Positions 1 to 4,696 of a stretch of 7,188 bases of DNA are shown here, one piece after another. Source of the DNA: Gammaproteobacteria bacterium (GTDB lineage: Bacteria; Pseudomonadota; Gammaproteobacteria; HK1); assembly GCA_022822245.1 (NCBI GenBank), contig JAJECB010000174.1, positions 1-7,188 of the forward strand. Direction: 5' to 3'. Both the position numbers and the translations under genes were made by a program. Positions within the stretch are counted from its first letter, which is position 1. Each line of letters opens with the position of its first letter. The notes beneath the pieces were generated by a model. It was not told the origin of the DNA. It saw only the letters and a list, made by a program, of their open reading frames with translations, and made no database searches.

Positions 1-109
1 CGAGGAAGCCGCCGTAGAAGGCGAGCGCCTCGTCAATGTTCCCGACCTCGAGCGCGACGTGGTTGATGCCGACCGCGCGGGCCTTGCGGGCAGGACGGTG
101 GTCGCTCAT
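1..109 (-). CDS. VOC (glyoxalase/bleomycin-resistance fold) protein, N-terminal part only
   Basis: Only the first 36 codons lie in the window; the gene runs off the left edge. Read on the minus strand from ATG at 109, the protein begins MSDHRPARKARAVGINHVAL and continues with EVGNIDEALAFYGGFL. The pattern 'INHVALEV.(N).DEALAFYG' is the typical first beta-strand and helix of vicinal-oxygen-chelate proteins, with the His of 'NHVAL' at a usual metal-ligand position. Specific activity (lyase, epimerase, dioxygenase or resistance protein) cannot be told from this part. A GGGGGA element sits a few bases upstream of the ATG and is a plausible Shine-Dalgarno. The gene is divergent from hicB across a 111-base intergenic region. 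Confidence 0.8.
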   Translation of the reverse strand, partial: MSDHRPARKARAVGINHVALEVGNIDEALAFYGGFL

Positions 110-220
110 GCGCGTCCCCCTGGCAGATGAGTGGTGTCGCAGGAGTGTAGCGGGAGAGCGGGCGGACGGCTGCGGTACGATCCACCGAGCAGCGGCCGGG
201 AAGATGCGGAAGGAAGCGGA
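110..220. repeat. Divergent intergenic/promoter region, copy A
   Basis: This region between the VOC start codon (-) and the hicB start codon (+) is a diverged copy of 3355-3464. Starting from the shared CATG (107 and 3352), 75 bases align without gaps at about 73% identity by hand count. The best kept parts are CTGGCAGAYGAGTGG, AGTGTARCGGGAG and the exact 15-mer CGGCTGCGGTACGAT (167-181). Similarity continues into the leader (GGYCGGGAA, then ATGCG, then a purine-rich run before AATG). TACGAT (176-181) could be a plus-strand -10, and AGTGTA read on the other strand gives TACACT, a possible minus-strand -10. No good -35 is visible for either, so promoter function is inference. Confidence 0.7.
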
Positions 221-481
221 ATGAAGCTCTACCGAATGAAGTTCGTGCTGAAGGAACCCTCGGAAGAGACCGAAGACCGGTACCTCGCCGAGATACCCGA
301 CCTGCCGGGCTGTCGGGCGTGGGGCGACACCGCCGCCCAGGCGGTGGAGAACCTGCAAAGCGTTTCCACCGCGTTCATCGAATCCTGCCGCGACCGCGGC
401 GATCCCTTTCCGCGCAAGGTGGCGGCGGCGGCGGATCTCGGCGAAGACCGCGCGGTCGGCGAAGTCATGGTCGCGGCCTGA
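221..481 (+). CDS. hicB: HicB-family antitoxin
   Basis: An 86-residue protein of the HicB antitoxin family, which neutralises the HicA mRNA interferase and usually autoregulates the operon. The diagnostic pattern is present: Y21-L-A-E-IPDLPGC (25-31), then W34-GDT (35-37), followed by an amphipathic helix (AAQAVENLQSVSTAFIES) and the 'G60-DPFP' turn. This is the RNase H-like partial fold of HicB. At 86 residues there is no room for a full C-terminal helix-turn-helix or ribbon-helix-helix DNA-binding domain, so it resembles the short HicB class. The start at 221 is preferred over an upstream ATG at 131 because the family begins here and a purine-rich GGAAGGAAG lies just before it. Its stop codon overlaps the start region of hicA, so the two are translationally coupled. 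Confidence 0.85.
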   Translation: MKLYRMKFVLKEPSEETEDRYLAEIPDLPGCRAWGDTAAQAVENLQSVSTAFIESCRDRGDPFPRKVAAAADLGEDRAVGEVMVAA

Positions 482-687
482 GATACCGTGAACTCACGCG
501 CAAGCTGCGACGGCTCGGGTGTGAACTGGACCGGCGGGCACGCGGCGACCACGAGATCCGGGTCCGCCCATCCACTCGCGGAAGGACCACCATCCCGAAC
601 TGGGGCAGCCGCGACCTGAAGCCGGGCACGGTCCGCGCAATCCTCCGCGACCTCGGAGTCTCCGGCGAAGAATTCGACCGCGCCTAA
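478..687 (+). CDS. hicA: HicA-family toxin (mRNA interferase), apparent CTG start
   Basis: A 69-residue protein with the full HicA (dsRBD-like, YcfA) pattern: RYRELTRKLRRLGCEL at the N-terminus, the catalytic-His segment GDHEIR (23-28, His25), then TTIPNWGSRDLKPGT and RAILRDLGVSGEEF. HicA cleaves mRNA in a ribosome-independent way and is held inactive by HicB. The order here is antitoxin first, toxin second, which is known but is the reverse of the founding hicAB locus. There is no ATG, GTG or TTG at the expected place. The codon that aligns with the family's initiator Met is CTG at 478-480, overlapping the hicB stop as CTGA, where ATGA would be usual. An upstream ATG at 319 would add 53 low-complexity residues inside hicB and is unlikely. 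Confidence 0.8.
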   Translation: MRYRELTRKLRRLGCELDRRARGDHEIRVRPSTRGRTTIPNWGSRDLKPGTVRAILRDLGVSGEEFDRA

Positions 688-713
688 CCCCACGAAACCG
701 CCAGTCATCCTGG
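589..713 (+). repeat. hicA 3' end repeated at 2075-2199
   Basis: The last 33 codons of hicA plus 26 bases beyond its stop recur at 2075-2199. Over 125 ungapped bases I count 13 differences (about 90% identity). Identity extends past both TAA stops through CCCCACGA and CGCCAGTCA, so this is a DNA duplication and not just protein-level conservation. The homology ends at CCTGG; after it this copy continues into a purine-rich ribosome-binding site, and the other into a different sequence. Confidence 0.9.
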
Positions 714-715
714 CA

Positions 716-749
716 GGAGGAGGGAAGCAGGAATGCCTGAGCTGAGCGT
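716..749 (+). repeat. Fragment resembling the aminotransferase leader and first codons
   Basis: A strong purine-rich site (GGAGGAGGG) is followed by AATGCCTGAGCTGAGCG (732-748), which matches the aminotransferase start (3464-3480) in 16 of 17 bases. The bases before the ATG (GGAGGGAAGCAGGAATG) also resemble the hicB leader (GGAAGGAAGCGGAATG). After the fifth codon the match to the aminotransferase stops. The result is a tiny open frame (733-798, 21 residues, MPELSVVAPPPDLATPTTIR then Tyr) whose TGA overlaps an ATG at 798 as TGATG. It is most likely a relic of the ancestral aminotransferase start and not a functional gene. The rest of 688-845 shows nothing else I can support. Confidence 0.55.
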
Positions 750-845
750 TGTCGCGCCGCCTCCCGACCTTGCGACACCCACCACGATCAGGTATTGATG
801 CGGCGGACCTGTTCACCTCTGCCCGATCCACCCCGGAACCAATCC

Positions 846-1106
846 ATGAGCACTCCATCCGAGCTTGAACAGAACATCGAAGCCTACGAGGCGATGAGCA
901 AGACGCTTGAGGAGCATCACATCCACAAGTTCGTCGTCTTCCACGACGCCGAACTCGTCGGGTCATTCGACAGCTTCCACAACGCTGCGCGCGAAGCGGT
1001 CCGGCGCTTCGGCCAAGGGCCGTACCTCATCCGCCAGGTAGGCACCCCGAGGCGCATCGCCATGCCCGCCTCCGTGGCGTTCCGGTCCGTTCATGCCGCT
1101 CGCTGA
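846..1106 (+). CDS. Small hypothetical protein paired with the downstream aspartic protease
   Basis: An 86-residue, charged, soluble-looking protein without signal peptide or membrane segment. Visible blocks are an N-terminal helix (ELEQNIEAYEAMSKTLEEHH), a strand-turn-strand 'KFVVFHDAELVGSFDSF' (28-44), a helix 'NAAREAVRRFG' and 'GPYLIRQVG' (58-66), ending in 'MPASVAFRSVHA'. This looks like a small alpha/beta domain of the DUF5678 type, but that family name is from memory and uncertain. The function is unknown. The ATG at 846 has no clear Shine-Dalgarno; an in-frame ATG at 798 (or TTG at 795) would add 16-17 residues of poor quality. The last 14 bases overlap the protease gene in another frame, so the two are probably co-translated and may act together. 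Confidence 0.7.
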   Translation: MSTPSELEQNIEAYEAMSKTLEEHHIHKFVVFHDAELVGSFDSFHNAAREAVRRFGQGPYLIRQVGTPRRIAMPASVAFRSVHAAR

Positions 1107-1548
1107 CGCGTCCTTCGTCGATTCCGACGGCAGGCCGGACCAAACCGCACTCCACGAATTCGGGCCAAGCCTCGAGGTCGTCGTATCCCCGCTCGTCGAT
1201 CCGCCGCGGCCACCGACCGAAGGGCACACCACGCATGCCTTGGTCGACACCGGAGCGACCCAAAGCTGCATCGACATCCAGGTGGCCGAGTCCTTGGGCC
1301 TGCCGGTGGTGGACTTCGTCATGATTGTCGGCGCGGCTGGGGCAAGCCGCCATCCCCTTTACGCGGCCAGGGTTGCGATTCCGGCACTCGAGATCTTCGA
1401 GTTCGGCGCCTTCGCCGGCGTCGATCTTGGCGCCGGTGAGCAGCCGCACCGCGTTCTCCTTGGCCGTACCTTCCTTCAGGGCACGGTGATGATTTACGAC
1501 GGGGTCCGCGGCCAAGTGACCATTGCGAGCTACCGCATCCCGGACTGA
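1093..1548 (+). CDS. Retropepsin-like aspartic protease (clan AA)
   Basis: A 151-residue protein with the catalytic signature of single-domain aspartic proteases: hydrophobic ALVDTGATQSCID (49-61) with DTGA at 52-55, and the later hydrophobic-Gly element VLLGRTFLQ (121-129), which corresponds to the psi-loop 'LLG' of retropepsins. Between them lie VVDFVMIVGAAGA (72-84, flap-like) and strands RVAIPALEIFEFGAFAG. Such enzymes are normally active as homodimers, each chain giving one catalytic Asp (here Asp52). No signal peptide or membrane segment is seen, so it is predicted cytoplasmic. The start overlaps the end of the upstream small gene by 14 bases. Natural substrates of bacterial proteins of this kind are generally unknown. 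The fold assignment is firm; activity is inferred. Confidence 0.8.
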   Translation: MPLADASFVDSDGRPDQTALHEFGPSLEVVVSPLVDPPRPPTEGHTTHALVDTGATQSCIDIQVAESLGLPVVDFVMIVGAAGASRHPLYAARVAIPALEIFEFGAFAGVDLGAGEQPHRVLLGRTFLQGTVMIYDGVRGQVTIASYRIPD

Positions 1549-1597
1549 GCCTTCGATTCGTTCCCTGAGCCCTTGCGGCACCTTTCGGAGACGCTCC

Positions 1598-1756
1598 ATG
1601 GATGTCGCAAATCTCACACCCGAAACGCTGAAACTACTCTGGGAGTACCACTGACTACGAGACGCAGGCCGCGACAACATCTTCATCATGGCCACGGCCG
1701 ATTCTCTCGAGAACCGAACGGTAGCAGGTACGGAAGCTGGACGAAGGAGAGCGACG
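1598..1756 (+). pseudogene. Possible TGA-interrupted 5' part of the following gene
   Basis: ATG at 1598 follows GGAG at 1587-1590 with good spacing and opens MDVANLTPETLKLLWEYH, then TGA at 1652-1654. The same frame continues without another stop (LRDAGRDNIFIMATADSLEN...) into the gene starting at 1757. The first 18 residues have protein-like composition (LTPETLKLLWEYH is a convincing helix). Either the gene once started at 1598 and has acquired an in-frame stop, or this is a short separate peptide upstream of an independent gene. I see no reason to propose selenocysteine: no SECIS-like hairpin directly after the TGA is evident by eye. Confidence 0.35.
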
Positions 1757-2041
1757 ATGCCACTTGACGATAAATCGGATCTGAGGAGGATTGATCCCAA
1801 GACAGGCCGTCCGCAAGGCCTTTCCAAGGAGAGGGCCGACGCCCTGAGGAGGTTTCGAGAAGGGGATCCGGATGCACTCCTCCGCGAGTTAGGTTTCTCC
1901 GAGGAGGAGATCGCGAAGGCAGAGGAAGAGGTACTAAGGGAGATAGGAGATAGGGTGAAAATTGCCCAAGGCCCCTCCCCAGGAAGCCAAAAATTAAGCC
2001 CCGGGGCCCCCTGGGGCTTCTCCTCGACCCAACCTCACTAA
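1757..2041 (+). CDS. Hypothetical protein, C-terminal tail doubtful
   Basis: A 94-residue frame that I do not recognise. The start at 1757 is supported by AGGAGA at 1745-1750, six bases upstream. Residues 1-66 look like a genuine small protein: DPKTGRPQGLSKERADALRR, then EGDPDALLRELGFSEEEIAK and a charged helix. It has the appearance of a small regulatory or antitoxin-like helical protein, but no family can be named. Residues 67-94 (IAQGPSPGSQKLSPGAPWGF and on) look like non-coding sequence read through, and contain a minus-strand terminator-like hairpin, so the natural 3' end may have been lost where the mosaic region begins. Base composition becomes noticeably AT-richer from about 1930. Confidence 0.45.
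   Translation: MPLDDKSDLRRIDPKTGRPQGLSKERADALRRFREGDPDALLRELGFSEEEIAKAEEEVLREIGDRVKIAQGPSPGSQKLSPGAPWGFSSTQPH
1990..2019 (-). terminator. Rho-independent terminator-like hairpin read on the minus strand
   Basis: AAGCCCC (1996-2002) pairs with GGGGCTT (2013-2019) across a 10-base loop. On the minus strand the stem is followed by AATTTTTGG, giving the U-tract expected of an intrinsic terminator; on the plus strand no T-run follows. It would stop minus-strand transcription coming from the nuclease gene that ends at 2355, some 330 bases away. Confidence 0.5.
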
Positions 2042-2074
2042 TACGTTGCCCCCGCTAGCATTTTCAGACTTGAC

Positions 2075-2173
2075 ACCATCCCGAACAGGGGCAGCCGTGA
2101 CCTGAAGCCGGGCAAGGTCCGCGCAATCCTCCGCGACCCGGGAGTCTCCCGCGACGAATTCGGCCGAGCGTAA
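2075..2173 (+). pseudogene. 5'-truncated second hicA copy
   Basis: The frame reads TIPNRGSRDLKPGKVRAILR then DPGVSRDEFGRA and TAA, matching the last 33 residues of the hicA at 478-687. The first half, with the catalytic His segment, is absent and there is no start codon. Changes include Trp to Arg in PN(W/R)GS and Leu to Pro in RD(L/P)GV, the latter within the C-terminal helix, suggesting loss of constraint. Homology begins abruptly at ACCATCCCG (2075). No hicB relic is visible before it. It is a dead fragment left by duplication or recombination. Confidence 0.8.
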
Positions 2174-2179
2174 CCCCAC

Positions 2180-2371
2180 GAGATCGCCAGTCACCCTGGA
2201 AGTCAAGAGCATCCGGCCGGCTTCGCCGGCTGGATGCATGCCGACGGCTACGCCGTTTTCGAGCGGCTCATCCGCGATAGTCGCAAACGCGTCGAAGAAG
2301 GCGGACACGATGACCGTACCCTGAATCTGCATCGCGCGCCGGATTCCCGGTGCCTCATTGCTCCGGCCTGA
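2180..2371 (+). mobile_element. Possible IS66-type transposase scrap
   Basis: In the frame after the hicA remnant stop, the translation contains EHPAGFAGWMHADGYAVFER followed by LIRDSRKRVEEGG. This resembles the IS66 TnpC DDE-domain segment of the form 'HLAGF.GWLHADGYAGF..L', in which the Asp of 'ADGY' is a catalytic residue. Similarity is limited to about 30 residues; downstream residues to the TGA at 2369-2371 do not look like transposase. No start codon, inverted repeat or complete element is present. The match starts where hicA homology ends (2199). A GC-rich inverted repeat (2209-2221 with 2225-2237) lies in the same segment and may be a by-product of its codons. Confidence 0.35.
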
Positions 2372-3347
2372 TGCCGAATTTGCCCTTGAGCCCGGCCACG
2401 AGGTAGGCGAGCTCCGGCGCGCACGCGAACGCGCCCACCAAACGCTGCCAGCTCAAGCGACGGAGCAGGCCAGGTATCCGGCAGTCTCCGATCGCAGACT
2501 CGTACTGGCGCTGCGCTGCGCCGCCGGGCGCATATTCCGGGTTGCGCGCGTCGTAGACGATCAGGACATGTCCCGGGTTCGGGTCGAAGTCGTTGGCAGT
2601 CACCGTGGCCGCCAGAGCGTTTCGTGCGAGCTGGTAGACCTCGGAGAACGGGCAGGGCTGCAGGTCGTGGTCGGCGGCCCAGTCGAACAGTTGCGGCAGG
2701 TAAGTCCAGTAACGGATACCAACTTCGGTCAGGACGCAGCGTTCGCAGCGCCCGCGCTGGAGCCGGTAACTCCCGTCGCAGTACTGCTCGTCGTCTGGAC
2801 GCAGCCCCGGCCGCGAGCAGACTCCGAATTTGCGTTCCGTGAACTTGCATTCGACGGCGACGCGTCTGGAGGTGGTCTCGAGAAGCACGTCGACGCTCGT
2901 CCGCCTCGGCTCGTCCAAGCTGTCGACCTGGTACTCGAGGACGAGGGACGCGCCGCGTGTTTCTTCGAGAAAGGCCGGTCGTCCGCAGTCGGCGATGACG
3001 CCTTCGAGCAAGTCGAGGCGACCGAAGTTGCTCACTGCTCCGAAGACGCTCTGCGCCAGTGCTTGCGAGCTCTTGAAGCTGCGGAACCACTGATGGCGTT
3101 CCTTCTCGGGAACGATGGAAACGATTTCGCGGGCTCTGGTCGGGTCTGATGGAACGAGTACGTTCTTCGATGCGAATTCGGCTCGAAGGACCGGGGGTCG
3201 ACCGATCCGGCCGTCACCATCGAGTTCGTTCGAGTGATATCGGTCGGCCCAGCTCCAGAGATTCCCGAGCAGAGCGCTTTCGTATCCGGCATAGTCACCT
3301 ACCGACATCGGCGGCTCCGGGCGTTGCCGGTGCGGGAACAAGCGCAT
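2355..3347 (-). CDS. PD-(D/E)XK-type restriction endonuclease-like protein
   Basis: A 330-residue protein carrying a PD-(D/E)XK nuclease core: SVDVLLETTSRRVAVECKF with Asp153, Glu166 and Lys168 as the metal/catalytic set. Just after it are four cysteines, Cys177, Cys190, Cys201 and Cys204 (C-x12-C-x10-C-x2-C), which could bind zinc. Further blocks are LTEVGIRYWTYLPQLFDW (206-223), NALAATVT (243-250) and HVLIVYDARNPEY (260-272). This matches my recollection of the PGN_0703-type putative restriction endonucleases, but no methylase partner is in the window. Start choice is uncertain: ATG at 3347, or ATG at 3308 (MSVGDYAG). The best Shine-Dalgarno, AGGAGG (3361-3366 on minus), is placed for an ATG at 3354 in another frame, which ends after 19 codons. 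Confidence 0.7.
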   Translation of the reverse strand: MRLFPHRQRPEPPMSVGDYAGYESALLGNLWSWADRYHSNELDGDGRIGRPPVLRAEFASKNVLVPSDPTRAREIVSIVPEKERHQWFRSFKSSQALAQSVFGAVSNFGRLDLLEGVIADCGRPAFLEETRGASLVLEYQVDSLDEPRRTSVDVLLETTSRRVAVECKFTERKFGVCSRPGLRPDDEQYCDGSYRLQRGRCERCVLTEVGIRYWTYLPQLFDWAADHDLQPCPFSEVYQLARNALAATVTANDFDPNPGHVLIVYDARNPEYAPGGAAQRQYESAIGDCRIPGLLRRLSWQRLVGAFACAPELAYLVAGLKGKFGIRPEQ

Positions 3348-3354
3348 CGTTCAT

Positions 3355-3464
3355 GGTCTCCCTCCTGGCAGACGAGTGGCGGCAGAGCAGTGTAACGGGA
3401 GCGCCCCGCTCCGGCTGCGGTACGATTGCGGTCGGGAACCGGATGCGACGACGAGGGAGGACGA
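3355..3464. repeat. Divergent intergenic/promoter region, copy B
   Basis: This 110-base region lies between a minus-strand ATG (3354) and the aminotransferase ATG (3465) and is homologous over its length to 110-220. TACGAT at 3421-3426 is a candidate plus-strand -10, 44 bases before the aminotransferase ATG; the equivalent distance in copy A is 45. AGTGTA (3389-3394) gives TACACT on the minus strand. The leader ends in GAGGGAGG, a strong Shine-Dalgarno for the aminotransferase, and on the minus strand AGGAGGGAG precedes ATG 3354. No clear -35 hexamers are seen. Confidence 0.7.
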
Positions 3465-4652
3465 ATGCCTGAACTGAGCGAACGGATGTCCCATCTCGGG
3501 ACCGAGACCGCGTTCGAGGTCCTCGCCCGGGCCGAGGAGCTGGCGCGCGGCGGGCGCGACATCATCAACCTCGGCATCGGGCAGCCCGACTTCAAGACCC
3601 CGCCCCACATCGTCGAGGCGGCGGTCAAGGCCCTGCGCGACGGACACCACGGCTATACCCCCGCTCCCGGGATCCCCGCGCTCCGCGAGGCGGTCGCGGC
3701 CGACATCGCGGCGCGGCGCGCGGTGGAGGTGGACCCGGACCGGATCGTGATCGTTCCCGGCGGCAAGGTCACGATGTTCTTCGCGATCCTCATGTTCGGG
3801 GAGCCCGGAACGGAGATCATGTACCCCAACCCCGGCTTCCCCATCTACGAGTCGGTCATCGAGTACAGCGGGGCGAAGGCGGTCCCGATCCCGCTCCTCG
3901 AGAGCCAGGACTTCTCCTTCGACGCCGAGTCGGTGCTCGCGAACATCACCCCCGCGACCCGCCTCATCATCCTCAACACGCCCGCCAATCCGACCGGCGG
4001 GGCGGTGCCGAAGAGCGAGATCGACAAGCTCGCGGCGGGCCTCGCGGAACATCCCCACGTCGCCGTGCTGAGCGACGAGATCTACTGCCGCATCATCTAC
4101 GACGGCCGCGAGCATGCGAGCCTCCTCGCGTACCCCGAGATCGCGGACCGCGTGATCCTCCTCGACGGCTGGAGCAAGACCTTCGCGATGACCGGATGGC
4201 GGCTCGGCTACGCGGTGTGGCCGGAGGGCCTCGCGGAGCACGCGACCCGGCTCGCGATCAACTGCCACTCGTGTGTCAACGCGCCCACGCAGTTCGCGGG
4301 GATCGCGGCCCTCGAAGGGCCGCAAGACGCGGTGGGCGAGATGGTGGACGCGTTCGACGAGCGGCGCTCGGTCATCGTGGACGGGCTGAATGCCCTCCCC
4401 GGCGTCTCCTGCCGGACCCCGGGCGGCGCGTTCTACACCTTCCCCAACATCACCGGCACCGGTCTCGACGCCCGCACCTTCCAGAACCGGCTTCTCGAGG
4501 GGGCGGGGGTGGCGACGGTGGCGGGGACGAGCTTCGGCGCGTTCGGCGAAGGGTACGTCCGCTTCTCGTACGCGAACAGCACCGAGAACATCCGCCGCGC
4601 CCTCGACCGGCTCGGCGACATGCTCGCCGGGAGCAACGACCCCGCGGGCTGA
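3465..4652 (+). CDS. PLP-dependent class I aminotransferase (aspartate/alanine type)
   Basis: A 395-residue fold-type I aminotransferase of the class I/II family, complete in length. It would move an amino group between an amino acid and a 2-oxo acid in the cytoplasm using pyridoxal phosphate. Visible elements: N-terminal TETAFEVLARA, substrate-loop LGIGQPDF (36-43), HGYTPAPGIPALREA (62-76), PGGK (98-101), YPNPGFPIYES (120-130), NPTGG (175-179, Asn175), SDEIY (203-207, Asp204 and Tyr207), the PLP-lysine segment SKTFAMTGWRLGY (237-249, Lys238, Arg246) and GYVRFSYANS (363-372, Arg366 for the substrate carboxylate). Exact substrate cannot be told; aspartate or alanine are likely. ATG 3465 is chosen because GGGAGG ends four bases before it and the family starts 'MxxLSERMSxLGTETAF'. 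It converges on chrA, 44 bases away. Confidence 0.92.
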   Translation: MPELSERMSHLGTETAFEVLARAEELARGGRDIINLGIGQPDFKTPPHIVEAAVKALRDGHHGYTPAPGIPALREAVAADIAARRAVEVDPDRIVIVPGGKVTMFFAILMFGEPGTEIMYPNPGFPIYESVIEYSGAKAVPIPLLESQDFSFDAESVLANITPATRLIILNTPANPTGGAVPKSEIDKLAAGLAEHPHVAVLSDEIYCRIIYDGREHASLLAYPEIADRVILLDGWSKTFAMTGWRLGYAVWPEGLAEHATRLAINCHSCVNAPTQFAGIAALEGPQDAVGEMVDAFDERRSVIVDGLNALPGVSCRTPGGAFYTFPNITGTGLDARTFQNRLLEGAGVATVAGTSFGAFGEGYVRFSYANSTENIRRALDRLGDMLAGSNDPAG

Positions 4653-4670
4653 CGAACCGCCATCGCCGAT

Positions 4671-4693
4671 CGCTGCGTTCCGCCGCGCAAGCG
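4671..4693. terminator. Weak hairpin between converging genes
   Basis: CGCTGCG (4671-4677) can pair with CGCAAGCG (4686-4693) with one bulged A and an 8-base loop. It is the only stem in the 44 bases between the aminotransferase and chrA stop codons. No T-run follows on either strand, so intrinsic termination is doubtful. Confidence 0.2.
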
Positions 4694-4696
4694 TAA

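Noticed and set aside
229..966. A 245-codon minus-strand open frame opposite hicBA
   Set aside because: It is antisense to two well-recognised genes, rich in Arg/Ser/Cys and shows no motif.
1652..1654. Selenocysteine reading of the in-frame TGA
   Set aside because: No suitable hairpin is evident just downstream and no selenoprotein family is recognised; a nonsense change or separate short frame is simpler.
1027..1827. A 266-codon minus-strand open frame opposite the protease
   Set aside because: The opposite strand encodes a clear DTGA protease; this frame shows no recognisable domain.
2070..2075. A perfect TTGACA hexamer
   Set aside because: No -10 element 16-18 bases downstream (AGCCGT there), and it sits at the edge of a dead hicA fragment.
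2209..2237. 13-base-pair inverted repeat as a terminator
   Set aside because: No T-run follows on either strand, and the sequence reads well as part of the transposase-like segment.
2248..3090. A 280-codon minus-strand frame overlapping the nuclease
   Set aside because: Arg-rich out-of-frame shadow of the nuclease; the catalytic motif lies in the other frame.
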